DNA of 30,114 nt from Thermoplasmatales archaeon SW_10_69_26 (GTDB taxonomy: Archaea > Thermoplasmatota > SW-10-69-26): contig PXUB01000014.1 in assembly GCA_003009755.1 (NCBI GenBank), forward strand, positions 1 through 30,114, given 5' to 3'. Each line of letters starts with the position of its first letter. Positions within the stretch are counted from its first letter, which is position 1. Shown in pieces: positions 1 through 9,673 of the stretch. Position numbers and translations under genes: made by a program. The notes under the pieces were generated by a model, which did not search any database, had not been told where the DNA came from, and saw nothing but the letters and a program-made list of their open reading frames with translations.

Positions 1-142
1 GAAAACCCACAGGGGGTTTCCTTCCTCGGGCTCCGCGACCTTGCCTCGCTCATTCGCACGGGCTTGGCGCCCGTACTCTCGGCAGACCGTGCCCGGTCTC
101 CCGAGACCGGCGCGAGAGCTTAAGCAAAACACGTCCGGCAGT
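1..142 (-). other. Structured left-edge region downstream of ahcY
   Basis: No complete gene is visible here. The stretch lies just 3' of the S-adenosylhomocysteinase stop and is full of inverted repeats. Positions 93-100 and 103-110 form an 8+2+8 palindrome (CCGGTCTC/GAGACCGG). It is enclosed by a 6-bp outer pair at 76-81 and 113-118. A separate 5-bp stem lies at 59-63/69-73, and AAACCC/GGGTTT pair at 3-8/14-19. A T-rich stretch on the minus strand (121-130) directly follows the gene. The region could be a 3' UTR with terminators or a small structured RNA. An open frame starting with ATG at 53 on the minus strand runs off the left edge and might be the start of another gene, but 17 codons are too few to judge. 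Confidence 0.35.
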
Positions 143-1408
<1,266 letters not shown>

Positions 1409-1437
1409 GGTCTCAGGCCAGCGAACGCCTACCCGGG

Positions 1438-1445
1438 TAAAAACT
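1438..1445 (-). promoter_or_regulatory. TATA-like box of ahcY
   Basis: Plus-strand taaaact (minus strand AGTTTTTA) is the only A/T-rich patch in this GC-rich gap and lies about 30-37 nt before the ahcY ATG. Reading from the upstream lipoprotein gene, the same T-run could also help termination. The assignment is by position and composition only. Confidence 0.4.
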
Positions 1446-1469
1446 CCGGGGCCGTGCCCTCGCGCACCG

Positions 1470-2528
1470 TCACCGTTCGCCGTCGACCTCGTCGCAGATG
1501 CCGGTCTCGTCGGGCCCGTAGGGACCGTTGCTGCCCTCGTAGGTCTCCCCTTCGGCGCACCAGGTGATCGTGTAGTCCTGGGCGGCGCCGTCCTGGAGCT
1601 CGACGGTGACCGTGTAGTCGCCTGGGCTGGGGTCGTCCCACCACTCGGCCGCGGCGGGCTCGTCGGCGGTGGCCTCGATCGTGCCCAGCTCCTCGCTGGG
1701 GCCCTCGACGGTCGCGGTCACGGTGCTGGTGGCCGGGTCGTCGAGCGTCAGCTCGACGCCGAGCTCGGGGTGGTCGGGCTGTTCGACCTCGAAGGTGTGC
1801 TCGGCGGTCGGCTCGGAGACGCTGACGGTACCCTGGAAGGAGTCGCCCTCCGGGTAGGGGTCGTCGCTGGAGGCGTTGCCGGAGCCGGAGCCCCAGCCGC
1901 CGCCCCAGCCACCCCAACCGCTCCAGCCGCCGTCACCGCCGTCCATCGAGCCGGAGCCGAGGAACTCGCCGGTGGTGGCGTTGACGCGGGCCCACTGGAG
2001 GCCGTCCTCGCGGAACTGGGCCATCGACCAGATCGGATCCTTCTCGGCCTCCTCGCGTTCGAGGTGGTAGAAGGCCATGCCGTCGTCGTCGACTGTCCAG
2101 GCGTCGGTGTTGTCCTGGACGATGTCGACGGCCTCGATCGAGCTGATCTCCCAGTCCGTGATCGCGGGTTGGTCCTCGTCGACGTCGTCATCGCGTTCCT
2201 TGGCGACGACCTCGCCGTCCTCGTCGACGACGACCTGCAGCGTGGCGTTCGGCAGCCGGTACTCGTAGACCCAGAACGGGGCGCCGCCGTCGCCGATCCG
2301 GTCCTCTTGCATCGAGGCGTTGGGGGACCACCCGTCGCCGCGGTCGCTCCAGGACTCGTTGGCTTCGGCGGCGTTCACGCCGAGAAGCTCGGCGTCCTCG
2401 TGCTCGGCGTAGGCTTGCTCGTCGGCCGTGCTGCGGTGCTCCATCGCCGGGGCTCCCTGCGCTGCGGCGCCGATGCAACCGGCGAACGCGAGCGCGGCCA
2501 CCACGATCGCTGCTCCCAACCGTCGCAT
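1470..2528 (-). CDS. PepSY-like exported lipoprotein
   Basis: A 352-residue predicted lipoprotein. The ATG at 2526-2528 gives an MRR basic start, a hydrophobic stretch and a lipobox ending LAFAGC; the TTG two codons upstream is less likely. Residues of about 55-180 form a repeat-like alpha/beta region with W-x-Y strands, a VVDEDGEVV turn, a DWEISS segment followed by an AV-containing helix, and WARVNATTGEFLG. This resembles PepSY-type domains, and the same order of features occurs in the lipoprotein at 25515-26162. A Gly/Trp/Ser-rich linker follows (GWSGWGGWGGGW), then a C-terminal beta-sandwich-like domain (about 215-350) with EVEQPDHPELGVELTL and DYTVTVELQD. No catalytic residues are evident. 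It is probably on the outer face of the membrane. The exact function is unknown. Confidence 0.8.
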   Translation of the reverse strand: MRRLGAAIVVAALAFAGCIGAAAQGAPAMEHRSTADEQAYAEHEDAELLGVNAAEANESWSDRGDGWSPNASMQEDRIGDGGAPFWVYEYRLPNATLQVVVDEDGEVVAKERDDDVDEDQPAITDWEISSIEAVDIVQDNTDAWTVDDDGMAFYHLEREEAEKDPIWSMAQFREDGLQWARVNATTGEFLGSGSMDGGDGGWSGWGGWGGGWGSGSGNASSDDPYPEGDSFQGTVSVSEPTAEHTFEVEQPDHPELGVELTLDDPATSTVTATVEGPSEELGTIEATADEPAAAEWWDDPSPGDYTVTVELQDGAAQDYTITWCAEGETYEGSNGPYGPDETGICDEVDGER

Positions 2529-2548
2529 GGGCAACCGAAGGACAGTCG

Positions 2549-2558
2549 CTTACATAGG
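2549..2558 (-). promoter_or_regulatory. TATA-like box of the lipoprotein at 1470-2528
   Basis: Plus-strand cttacatagg (minus CCTATGTAAG) lies about 21-30 nt upstream of the chosen ATG. This supports the ATG at 2528 over the upstream TTG and suggests leaderless transcription. Confidence 0.4.
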
Positions 2559-2612
2559 GTTTCCTGCCCGGTCGAGGTCCTCGCGGGTGGCCGAGACCGC
2601 GAGCGCGTCCCC

Positions 2613-2831
2613 CTAGCCTGCGGCGTCCTCGAGCTCCTCCTCGATCTCGGCTTGGAGGTCGGGCGGGAGGAGGTTGGGGATGCCGTCCTCGATCGGGTAG
2701 GCGTGCTCGCACTCCTGGCAGGTGAGCGTGCCGGCGAGCACCTCGCCGTCGTCGGCTTCCTCGTCGACGTCCAGCCTTAGACGGCCCTTGTCTTCCGGGC
2801 AGCGGAGGATGTCCATCAGGTCTTTCTCCAT
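2613..2831 (-). CDS. Trm112-like zinc-ribbon protein
   Basis: A 72-residue acidic protein of the Trm112/UPF0434 family. It has the family pattern: an N-terminal MDILRCPEDKGRL, a central hydrophilic stretch, then TCQECEHAYPIEDGIPNLLPP. There are three Cys in two clusters (RC at about 11, then CQEC). Trm112 proteins bind and activate several SAM-dependent methyltransferases acting on tRNA, rRNA and release factors; that role is family knowledge. The start lies 11 nt after the metK stop, so the two are almost certainly cotranscribed, which couples SAM supply with a methyltransferase partner. The stop is TAG. Confidence 0.88.
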   Translation of the reverse strand: MEKDLMDILRCPEDKGRLRLDVDEEADDGEVLAGTLTCQECEHAYPIEDGIPNLLPPDLQAEIEEELEDAAG

Positions 2832-2842
2832 CGTTCAACACC

Positions 2843-4015
2843 TCACAGCTCGGGCGGCTCGGCCTTGTCGCCGACGGCGGCCTCCAGATCGGCGACGCGG
2901 TCGGTTCGTTCCCAGGGCAACTCGAGGTCCTCGCGGCCGAAGTGGCCGTAGGCGGCGGTGGGCTCGTACGTGGTGTCGCGCAGCCCGAGCTCCTCGATCA
3001 TGCCGCCGGGGCTGAAGTCGAAGGTCTTCTCCACGAGCTCGGTGAGCCGCTCGTCGGGGACGACGCCGGTGCCGCGCGTGTCGACGTCGAGGCCGACGGG
3101 TTCGCGAGCGGCGATCGAGTAGGCGACCTCAAGCTTGCACTCGTCGGCGAGGCCGGCCTTGACGACGTTCTTGGCGACGTAGCGGGCGTAGTAGGAGGCC
3201 GAGCGGTCGACCTTGGTCGGGTCCTTGCCGGAGAAGGCGCCGCCGCCGTGGGGGACGCGGCCGCCGTACGTGTCGACGATGATCTTGCGTCCGGTGAGGC
3301 CGGCGTCGGCGTAGGGACCCCCGCGCACGAAGCGTCCGGTGTGGTTGATGTAGAAGTCGGTGGTGTCGGTCACCCACTCGTCGGGCACGATCTCGCCGAT
3401 CACGTGCTCGCGGACGTCCTCGCGGACCTTGTCGAGCTCGACGTCGTCGCCGTGCTGGGCGGCGATCACGATCGCGTTGGCGCCCTGCACCTCGCCCCCG
3501 CGGTAGTCGAGCGTGATCTGGCTCTTCCCGTCGGGACGCAGGTAGTCCACGGGGCCCTCCCGGCGGACCTCGGACAGGCGGCGGGCCAGCTGGTGGGCGT
3601 AGTGGATCGGGGCTGGCATCAGGCTGGGCGTCTCGTCGCTGGCGTAGCCGACCATCAGGCCCTGGTCGCCCGCTCCGGGGTCGTCGCCGTCGACGCCCTG
3701 GGAGATGTCGGGCGATTGCTCGTGGAGGGCGGAGATCACGCTGCAGGTGTCGGCGTCGAGCCCGTAGGCGGCGTCGGTGTACCCGATGTCCGCGAGCGTG
3801 TCGCGCACGATCGTGTCCACGTCGAAGCGGGCGTCGGTCGTGATCTCGCCGGTGGTGAGGATGAGCCCCGTCGAGGCCATCGACTCGCAGGCGACCCGGG
3901 CTTCGGGATCGTCGGCGAGGATCGCGTCCAGGACGGCGTCGCTGACCTGGTCGCAGATCTTGTCGGGGTGGCCTTCGGTGACGGATTCGCTCGTGAGGAC
4001 GTGCCGGGAGGCCAT
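2843..4015 (-). CDS. metK: S-adenosylmethionine synthetase, bacterial/eukaryotic type
   Basis: Makes SAM from methionine and ATP. The 390-residue sequence is of the classical MetK (MAT I) type: N-terminal [18 protein letters not shown] (about 10-27), the GAGDQG motif (114-119) followed by MVGYASDET, and the glycine-rich [17 protein letters not shown]-loop-like motif with the Tyr-rich segment after it. Most archaea instead use the distinct archaeal MAT family, so this gene was probably acquired from a bacterial source. Its composition nevertheless matches the neighbours: acidic residues and high GC3. The ATG at 4013-4015 is about 30-37 nt downstream of a TATA-like cttaaagc. It forms an operon with the downstream Trm112-like gene. 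Confidence 0.96.
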   Translation of the reverse strand: MASRHVLTSESVTEGHPDKICDQVSDAVLDAILADDPEARVACESMASTGLILTTGEITTDARFDVDTIVRDTLADIGYTDAAYGLDADTCSVISALHEQSPDISQGVDGDDPGAGDQGLMVGYASDETPSLMPAPIHYAHQLARRLSEVRREGPVDYLRPDGKSQITLDYRGGEVQGANAIVIAAQHGDDVELDKVREDVREHVIGEIVPDEWVTDTTDFYINHTGRFVRGGPYADAGLTGRKIIVDTYGGRVPHGGGAFSGKDPTKVDRSASYYARYVAKNVVKAGLADECKLEVAYSIAAREPVGLDVDTRGTGVVPDERLTELVEKTFDFSPGGMIEELGLRDTTYEPTAAYGHFGREDLELPWERTDRVADLEAAVGDKAEPPEL

Positions 4016-4044
4016 CTGGGTTCGGCGGGCGGAGGGGGTTGGCG

Positions 4045-4052
4045 CTTAAAGC
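4045..4052 (-). promoter_or_regulatory. TATA-like box of metK
   Basis: Plus-strand cttaaagc (minus GCTTTAAG) is an isolated A/T patch 30-37 nt upstream of the metK ATG. The rest of the 4053-4301 gap shows no convincing ORF; it contains only a 12-bp palindrome, GTGGCCGGCCAC, at 4128-4139. Confidence 0.4.
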
Positions 4053-4301
4053 GGTTGGGGATGCGGCCACGGAGGCCGACGGGGAGCCGAGACGCTGTCG
4101 GGCTCTGGCGCTCGTCTCACCCCGGACGTGGCCGGCCACCGAGGGACGCCGCTGTCTCGCGCCACCGCATCCGATGGGGAACGAACCCTGGTGCGTTTGG
4201 TCCTGCTGATCGTGAAGGCCTCCAACGGGGAGCGCGACTCGGTCCCCTCAGCTGGCGGGGTCGCCGAGCAGAGGGTCGAGCCGAGGCCGCCGACGAGGCG
4301 C

Positions 4302-5468
4302 TCAGGTCACGATCTCGTCGAGCTGGCCGCGCTGGGCGGCGGCCTTGACCTCGAGCGCCAGCCGGCGGCCGGTGCTCATGTCCTCGCGGAACAGCGTGTT
4401 CCCGTAGGGATGGCCTTGCGAGAGGTGGATGTTGGTGCCGCCGCCGATGCGGGGGGCGACGTCGTAGATGTGGAAGTTCATGTCCTTGTCCACGCAGGTC
4501 TGCAGGCAGAAGGGCCCCAGGATGCCGGGATCGTAGTGCTCCTCAGCCGCCTCGATGAATTTCTCGGCCATCGCGAAGGCGTCGTCGAGCAGGCTCTCAC
4601 GCAGCGTGGCGTTGGCGTGACCGACGACGGTCATCTCGGGCACGGCCTGGTGGTCGGGCAGCGTCGTCTGCTGGTCGGCGGGCAGGCGCACGTGGCCGTC
4701 GAGGCTGGACTCGAAGCGCCAGTCGACGCCGAGCAGATCCAGCGATTCACCGTACAGCTCGAGCGGCGAGTGGAAGAAGTCGAAGTTGAAGACGGGTCCG
4801 ACCACGTAGCGCTCGATGCGGGCGTGCTCGAGGCCCTCCTCGGTGATGACGCCCTCGTCGACGAGCTGTCGGCTCTTCTCGTGGTACTCCTCGGTGCTGG
4901 CGGCCGTGAAGAACCCGCGCTCGAGCTTCTTCTCGGCGTGGTGGAGCTTGACGATGCACAGCTCGTCGATCTCGTTCGGGTGCTCCTTGGCCTCCGGGGA
5001 GGGCAGGCCGGCCTCGTCGAGCAGCCAGTAGTAGTCCTGCTCCTCGGAGCGTTCCTCCATGCGGAGCATGTTGCGGGAGCCGACCATCGGGACCTCGAAC
5101 TCGGACTCGATGCGGTCGAGCTCGCAGTAGGCTGTGAACGAGCGGTTGGGCACGAAGAGGACGTTGTCCTCGCGCAGGCGCTCTTGGCTTTTCGGCTCGA
5201 GCACGTCGCTGAAGTCGTCGAGGACCCAGGATTCGTCGACGCAGCCGCGCAGTCGGTCGCCCGCCTCGTCTCGGGTGGTGCGGAAGTAGCGGGCGTAGGT
5301 CGACTCGCGGCCGCGTTCGCACACGGCGATGTTCGGGATGCCCTCGTCGGCCGCCCCGTCGCAAACGTCCAAGCAACTGTGCGAGCCGATCGCGGCCAGC
5401 TTGACCTCGTCGGGGTCGTAACCGTTCACGACCTCGCGGGCGTTGGCAGGGTCCAGCACCGACGACAT
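4302..5468 (-). CDS. purP: FAICAR synthetase (formate-dependent AICAR ligase), PurP
   Basis: The archaeal enzyme that uses ATP and formate to formylate AICAR to FAICAR near the end of purine synthesis. From the ATG at 5466-5468 the product has 388 residues, near the family size of about 360. The PurP N-terminal signature AAIGSHSCLDVCDGAADEG (about 25-43) is followed by a Tyr-Ala-Arg-Tyr segment. The C-terminal ATP-grasp domain ends with CVDKDMNFHIYDVAPRIGGGTNIH and GHPYGN. The frame is open a further 49 codons upstream, but those codons are low-complexity, and a TATA-like box at 5491-5497 lies 23-29 nt before this ATG, which favours the shorter start. Confidence 0.94.
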   Translation of the reverse strand: MSSVLDPANAREVVNGYDPDEVKLAAIGSHSCLDVCDGAADEGIPNIAVCERGRESTYARYFRTTRDEAGDRLRGCVDESWVLDDFSDVLEPKSQERLREDNVLFVPNRSFTAYCELDRIESEFEVPMVGSRNMLRMEERSEEQDYYWLLDEAGLPSPEAKEHPNEIDELCIVKLHHAEKKLERGFFTAASTEEYHEKSRQLVDEGVITEEGLEHARIERYVVGPVFNFDFFHSPLELYGESLDLLGVDWRFESSLDGHVRLPADQQTTLPDHQAVPEMTVVGHANATLRESLLDDAFAMAEKFIEAAEEHYDPGILGPFCLQTCVDKDMNFHIYDVAPRIGGGTNIHLSQGHPYGNTLFREDMSTGRRLALEVKAAAQRGQLDEIVT

Positions 5469-5490
5469 GGACGGGGATTCCCCTCCTGTG

Positions 5491-5497
5491 TAAAAGC
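5491..5497 (-). promoter_or_regulatory. TATA-like box of purP
   Basis: Plus-strand taaaagc (minus GCTTTTA) lies 23-29 nt upstream of the ATG at 5468, a spacing typical of leaderless archaeal transcripts. It decides the start codon. Confidence 0.45.
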
Positions 5498-5542
5498 CCT
5501 CCGGGCAGGGCTTCGGATGGAGATCGGCTTCGGAGGGTGGAC

Positions 5543-5584
5543 GAGAGGAGAAAGAGAGGAGGCCCGGCGACCGGACGGCCGGGC
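5543..5584 (-). terminator. Hairpin plus pyrimidine tract after the 5602-5976 gene
   Basis: On the minus strand, a 7-bp GC stem (5562-5568 with 5578-5584, loop 5569-5577) begins 17 nt after the TGA stop. A pure pyrimidine tract follows (5543-5562, purines on the plus strand). The same hairpin-then-CT-tract arrangement follows two other minus-strand genes in the window (9636-9673 and 9973-10017), which supports a terminator role. Confidence 0.5.
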
Positions 5585-5601
5585 TGGCGACCCGTCGGGG
5601 G

Positions 5602-5976
5602 TCAGTGGGAGTCAAAGGTGAGCGTGTAGTCCACGCTCCCGTCGACGACGAGGCCGGCGACCTGGGCGGCGGGCTGGCAGCCGTTGTTCTGCGTGAACGA
5701 GACCTGGGCCGTCGTCGTTTGGCCTGTGGCCACGTCCACGCCGGCGCCGGGAGAGCCCTCGACCGAGAGGCTCACGACGTCGGTCGGCGCGGGGTCCTCG
5801 AGCGTGAGGGTGACTGTCCACGTCGTGATGACCTGGGGGCAGGCGGGGCCACCAGGGGCGTAGGTGTCGATCTCGCCGGTCGAGACCGAGCCGCTCTCGG
5901 TGGTGTCGGCGGCGGCTGTCGGAGCCATCGCGAACGAGGCGACGAGCAGAACGGTCAGCGCGATTTTCCCTCGCAT
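5602..5976 (-). CDS. Small exported beta-rich protein, function unknown
   Basis: A 124-residue protein with a clear signal peptide (MRGKIALTVLLVASFAMAPTAAA, cleavage after Ala-Asp/Ala likely near 23). A short Ser/Thr-rich domain follows with alternating beta strands (ITTWTVTLTLEDP, DVVSLSVEG, TTAQVSFTQ, VDYTLTFDS) and two Cys (ACPQ and GCQP) that could form a disulphide. It looks like a single Ig-like or other beta-sandwich domain. I do not recognise a family. A TATA-like box at 6001-6009 sits about 25-33 nt upstream of the ATG, so it is its own transcription unit. Confidence 0.72.
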   Translation of the reverse strand: MRGKIALTVLLVASFAMAPTAAADTTESGSVSTGEIDTYAPGGPACPQVITTWTVTLTLEDPAPTDVVSLSVEGSPGAGVDVATGQTTTAQVSFTQNNGCQPAAQVAGLVVDGSVDYTLTFDSH

Positions 5977-6000
5977 GGGGCGGCGAGTATCGCTCGGATT

Positions 6001-6009
6001 CCTAAACCT
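6001..6009 (-). promoter_or_regulatory. TATA-like box of the 5602-5976 gene
   Basis: Plus-strand cctaaacct (minus AGGTTTAGG) lies 25-33 nt before the ATG. Upstream, 6010-6243 has no convincing gene. A short plus-strand frame of about 47 codons ends at a TGA near 6150, but without a good start or homology that I can see. Confidence 0.4.
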
Positions 6010-6243
6010 TGGGCTTCGTCGGCCAGGTTGCGCCTCGGCAGCGCGACGGTCAGCGTCCTCGGCCGACGACCAGCCGCTGGGACCGGCCGCAGGCCGACGA
6101 GCACCGCGACCGGGTGCCGACCGCGCGGGAGACCTACCACGAGGTCCCCTGAGGCCTACAGGCAGGCGCGCTGGATCACCACGTCCGGCGACGGCTCGGC
6201 GCCTGCTCGGGGACCGCGGCCACCGGGGTCTGGGTCCGTCGGC

Positions 6244-6459
6244 TCACGCTGGGCTCCGGGCCAGCGTGTCGTCCACGGCGCCCAGACGCTGGCGAGGCAC
6301 GGCCTCGTGGTGGCTGCAGGTGCCCAGCCAACAGCTCGGGGCTGGGCCGAACACGTCCCGGTAGCGCAGCCCGTGGGCGCGCCGCAGGTGGCGGTCGAGG
6401 CACGCGTCGCAGTCGGTCTCCGTCTCGCATTCGGGGTTCGGGCATCGCATGGCGATCAC
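6244..6459 (-). CDS. Small zinc-finger protein coupled to isocitrate lyase
   Basis: A 71-residue Cys/His-rich protein. From the GTG at 6457-6459, the Cys/His positions are C6-x4-C11, C17-x2-C20-x3-H24-x4-H29 and C43-x4-C48-x-H50-H51, enough ligands for two zinc sites. The segment [18 protein letters not shown] resembles the helix and loop of Ros/MucR-type C2H2 fingers (RHL..HGL.. Y/F), so DNA or RNA binding is plausible; this is inference. The GTG overlaps the aceA stop as GTGA, and an ATG lies three codons further in (6450). The overlap implies translational coupling with the glyoxylate genes and makes a regulator of, or accessory to, that pathway likely. The stop is TGA. Confidence 0.62.
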   Translation of the reverse strand: MIAMRCPNPECETETDCDACLDRHLRRAHGLRYRDVFGPAPSCWLGTCSHHEAVPRQRLGAVDDTLARSPA

Positions 6460-7823
6460 GTCTCCGGTGCAGGGTCGGCTTCGGGGGCCGAGTCGAACTG
6501 GTCGGCCTCGGTGGACCCCTCGAGCGCGAGCGTCGACGAGCGGCCGCCGGTGACGGTCTGGCTGACCTGGTCGAAGTAGCCGGCGCCGGCTTCGCGTTGG
6601 TGGCGGACGGCGGTGTAGCCGTCCTCCGCGAGCGCGAACTCGCGCTCCTGGAGGTCCACGTAGGCCCTCATCCCCTCCCGGGCATAGTCCTGCGCGAGCT
6701 CGAACATGCTAGCGGTGAGGCTGTGGAAGCCGGCCAGCGTCACGAACTGGAATGCATAGCCCATGTCGGCCAGCTGCTCCTGGAAGTGGTCGATCTCGTC
6801 CTCGTCGAGGTGCTTGGTCCAGTGGAAGCTCGGCGAGCAGTTGTACATCAGCGGCTTGCCGGGGTGCTCGGCGTGGACGCGGTCGGCGTAGCGTTCGGCC
6901 TCCTCGAGGTCGGGGGTGCTCGTCTCGAACCAGAGCATGTCGACGAGCGGGGCGTAGGCGAGCGAGCGCTCGATGGCGGCCTCGAGGCTGCCTTCGTAGC
7001 GGTAGAAGCCCTCGGGCGTGCGGTCGTCGACGATGTGGGGGCGGTCGCGGGCGTCGACGTCGTTCGTGATGAGCGTGGCCGAGAGGGCGTCGGTGCGGGC
7101 GATCGTGATCGTCGGGACGCCGAGCACGTCGGCGGCCAGGCGGGCGGCCGTGAGCTTGCGTTCGTGCTCGCTGGTCGGGACGAGCACCTTGCCGCCCATG
7201 TGGCCGCACTTCTTCTCGCTGGCGAGCTGGTCCTCGTAGTGGATGCCAGCCGCGCCGGCGCGGATCATCCACTTCGTGAGCTCGAACGTGTTGAGGTTGC
7301 CGCCGTGGCCGGCTTCGGCGTCGGCGACGACGGGCAGGTGCCAGTCGCGGGTGAGCTCGCCCTCGCTCCACTCGATCTGGTCGGCGCGGCGCAGCGCGTT
7401 CGTGATGCGGTCGACGAGCTGGGGGGCGCCATCGGCGGGGTAGATCGACTGGTCGGGGTAGGTCTCGCCGACGGTGTTGGCGTCGGCGGCGGTCTGCCAG
7501 CCGGAGACGTAGATGGCGTCGAGGCCGGCCTTGCCCATCTGGACGGCTTGTTGCCCGGTGACGGCACCCAGCGCCTGCACGTAGTCTCGACCGTTGATCA
7601 TGCGCCACAGCTTCTCGCTGGTCGTCTGGGCGAGGGTGTGGTCGACGGGCATCGAGCCGCGCAGGCGGACGACCTCCTCGGCGTCGTACTCGCGGCGGAT
7701 GCCCTCCCATCGCGGGTCCCGACCCCACTCGCGGCGGAGCGAGCGGGCGACCTCGCGGATGCGATCGTCGACGCCGCGCGGCTCCTCGTCGGCGCCGTTC
7801 GGGCCGCCGTACAGCGCCATCAT
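6456..7823 (-). CDS. aceA: Isocitrate lyase
   Basis: Cleaves isocitrate to glyoxylate and succinate, the first step of the glyoxylate bypass. The 455-residue product is of usual bacterial-type length. The active-site motif KKCGH lies at about 204-208 within [39 protein letters not shown] and [11 protein letters not shown] are also family landmarks. The frame is open 78 codons further upstream, but that part is Arg-rich shadow sequence overlapping aceB. The ATG at 7821-7823 overlaps the aceB TGA as ATGA, and a second ATG follows directly. The 3' end overlaps the zinc-finger gene by GTGA. The C-terminus has an acidic tail absent from most family members. Confidence 0.95.
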   Translation of the reverse strand: MMALYGGPNGADEEPRGVDDRIREVARSLRREWGRDPRWEGIRREYDAEEVVRLRGSMPVDHTLAQTTSEKLWRMINGRDYVQALGAVTGQQAVQMGKAGLDAIYVSGWQTAADANTVGETYPDQSIYPADGAPQLVDRITNALRRADQIEWSEGELTRDWHLPVVADAEAGHGGNLNTFELTKWMIRAGAAGIHYEDQLASEKKCGHMGGKVLVPTSEHERKLTAARLAADVLGVPTITIARTDALSATLITNDVDARDRPHIVDDRTPEGFYRYEGSLEAAIERSLAYAPLVDMLWFETSTPDLEEAERYADRVHAEHPGKPLMYNCSPSFHWTKHLDEDEIDHFQEQLADMGYAFQFVTLAGFHSLTASMFELAQDYAREGMRAYVDLQEREFALAEDGYTAVRHQREAGAGYFDQVSQTVTGGRSSTLALEGSTEADQFDSAPEADPAPET

Positions 7824-9433
7824 CGACCCTCCGGCAACCGCTTTTGCGCTGGCTGGGTCAGGAAGTCGACGAACTCGTCGGCCAGCGCCACCTGCTCGAA
7901 CACCTCGCGCGCTTCCTCGAGCCGGGCGTCCGCGAGCTGGTCCTCGTCCCGTTCCTCGCGGATCGCGTCGACCTGGGCGTCGGCGACCTCGCGCACGAGC
8001 TCGGGCGTGATCTCGGAGCCGTCGTCGAGCTCGACCTCGCGGTGGACCCATTGCCACACCTGGGAGCGGCTGATCTCGGCGGTGGCGGTGTCCTCCATGA
8101 GGCTGAAGATCGCGGCTGCACCCTGGCCGCGGAGCCAGGATTCGACGTAGCGGATGCCGACGCCGACGTTCTGCTCGAGGCCGTCGTGGGTGATCGAGCC
8201 GTACGCGGGCGCGGTGGCGCTGCCGGGTTCGCCGACGCGGACGAGGTCCTCGGGGGCGACGTCGACGTCGCTGCGCTTGGCGTCGATCTGGTTGGGTTCA
8301 CCGTCGAGCACAGCCTCGAAGGGCTCGCGGGCCACGTCGACGAGGGCGGGGTGGGCCACCCAGGTGCCGTCGAAGCCTTGCCCGGCCTCGCGTTGCTTGT
8401 CCTGTTCGACCTCGGCGAAGGCCGTCTCGTTGACCTCGGGATCCGAGCTGGGGATGAAGGCGGCCATGCCGCCGATGGCGTGGGCGCCGCGCTCGTGGCA
8501 GACGCGGACGAGCCGCTCGGTGTAGGCCTCCATGAAGGGGACCGTCATCGTGACCTGCGAGCGGTCGGGCAGGACCTTGGTGGGATCGTCGCGGAAGGTC
8601 TTGATGACGCTGAAGATGTAATCCCAGCGGCCGGCGTTCATGCCGGCGCTGTGGTCGCGGAGCTCGTAGAGGATCTCGGGCATCTCGAAGGCGGCCGGCA
8701 GCGTCTCGAGCAGGACGGTGGCCTTGATCGTGCCCGGTTCGAGCCCGAGCTCGTCCTCGGCGGATCGGAACAGGTCGGCCCACAGGCGGGCTTCCTCGTG
8801 GCCTTCGAGCTTGGGGAGGTAGAAGAACGGGCCCTGGTCGCGCTCGGCGAGCCGTTGGGCGTTGTGGAACAGGTGGAGGCCGGCGTCGAAGAAGCTGCCG
8901 GCGACGGGGTCCCCGTCGACCCGGACGCGGTCCTCCTCGAGGTGCAAGCCGCGGGGACGGACGAACAGCTCGGCGGGGTCCTCGTCGACCTCGTAGACGG
9001 TGTCGTCGTCCTTGGTGACGGTGATCTCCTGGCGCACCGCGTCGTAGAGGTTGACCTGGCCACAGGCCATGTTCGTCCAGGTCGGGCTGTTGGCGTCCTC
9101 GAGGTCGGCCATGAAGACGTCGGCCCCGCTGTTGAGGGCCTTGATCATCATCTTGCGATCCGTCGGGCCCGTGATCTCGACGGTGCGCTTGGCGATCGCC
9201 TCCGGCACGTCGGCGACGGTCCAATCCTCTTCGCGGATCTCGGCCGTCTCCTCCGGGTAGGTGGGGTCCTCCCGGATGCGGGCGCGGCGCTCGGGGCGGG
9301 CCGCGAGCAGCGAGCGGCGGCGGTCGTCGAACTCGGCGTGAAGCTTGGAGAGGAACGACAGCGCTTGCGAGGAGAGGATCTCGTCGATCGGGGGCTCGAT
9401 GGGGGCGTGGACCTCGATGGTTTCCGTCAGCAT
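7820..9433 (-). CDS. aceB: Malate synthase A
   Basis: Condenses glyoxylate with acetyl-CoA to malate, completing the bypass started by the next gene. The 537-residue length matches bacterial malate synthase A (about 530). Landmarks are [14 protein letters not shown]-like [15 protein letters not shown], the catalytic-Arg segment [29 protein letters not shown], the GRWDYIFS motif, GGMAAFIP, and C-terminal [19 protein letters not shown] with the catalytic Asp. The ATG at 9431-9433 is preferred over a GTG five codons upstream. It is the first gene of an aceB-aceA-zinc-finger operon with four-base overlaps. This E. coli-like form differs from the haloarchaeal malate synthase family and suggests acquisition together with aceA. 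Confidence 0.95.
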   Translation of the reverse strand: MLTETIEVHAPIEPPIDEILSSQALSFLSKLHAEFDDRRRSLLAARPERRARIREDPTYPEETAEIREEDWTVADVPEAIAKRTVEITGPTDRKMMIKALNSGADVFMADLEDANSPTWTNMACGQVNLYDAVRQEITVTKDDDTVYEVDEDPAELFVRPRGLHLEEDRVRVDGDPVAGSFFDAGLHLFHNAQRLAERDQGPFFYLPKLEGHEEARLWADLFRSAEDELGLEPGTIKATVLLETLPAAFEMPEILYELRDHSAGMNAGRWDYIFSVIKTFRDDPTKVLPDRSQVTMTVPFMEAYTERLVRVCHERGAHAIGGMAAFIPSSDPEVNETAFAEVEQDKQREAGQGFDGTWVAHPALVDVAREPFEAVLDGEPNQIDAKRSDVDVAPEDLVRVGEPGSATAPAYGSITHDGLEQNVGVGIRYVESWLRGQGAAAIFSLMEDTATAEISRSQVWQWVHREVELDDGSEITPELVREVADAQVDAIREERDEDQLADARLEEAREVFEQVALADEFVDFLTQPAQKRLPEGR

Positions 9434-9436
9434 GGC

Positions 9437-9583
9437 TGAACAATTCACCTACTGTGAGGGGGACCACACACCTCTGCGCCGATCCGCGACGGTTCTCTGT
9501 TGGGTGTGGGTCACGTTGGTTCAATTGAGGGTGGCCATGCCACATCAACCCCGGGCACAGTCGAGCATCTGGGTGAGATCACC
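9437..9583 (-). promoter_or_regulatory. aceB upstream region with several short dyads
   Basis: The 239-nt gap before aceB contains TCAC-N5-GTGA at 9445-9457 and TGAA-N3-TTCA at 9437-9447, both next to the start codon. It also holds the near-palindrome TTCAATTGAG at 9520-9529 and GGTGA-N2-TCACC at 9572-9583. A clear TATA box at the usual distance is not visible. Dyads this short can arise by chance, but their density here, in front of a pathway that is normally substrate-controlled, is suggestive of operators. Confidence 0.25.
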
Positions 9584-9635
9584 ATCACATCTATGGGGTG
9601 AGCGTACCGAGGACCGTCATCGCGCGGTTCGACAC

Positions 9636-9673
9636 AGAAAAGGAGAAGAGAAAGAGAGGGCTCGCGGAGAGCC
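9636..9673 (-). terminator. Hairpin plus pyrimidine tract after the 9673-9906 gene
   Basis: A 5-bp stem (9659-9663 with 9669-9673, 5-nt loop) touches the TAG stop. On the minus strand it is followed by a pyrimidine tract of about 25 nt (purines on the plus strand, 9636-9660). Same architecture as at 5543-5584 and 9973-10017. Confidence 0.45.
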
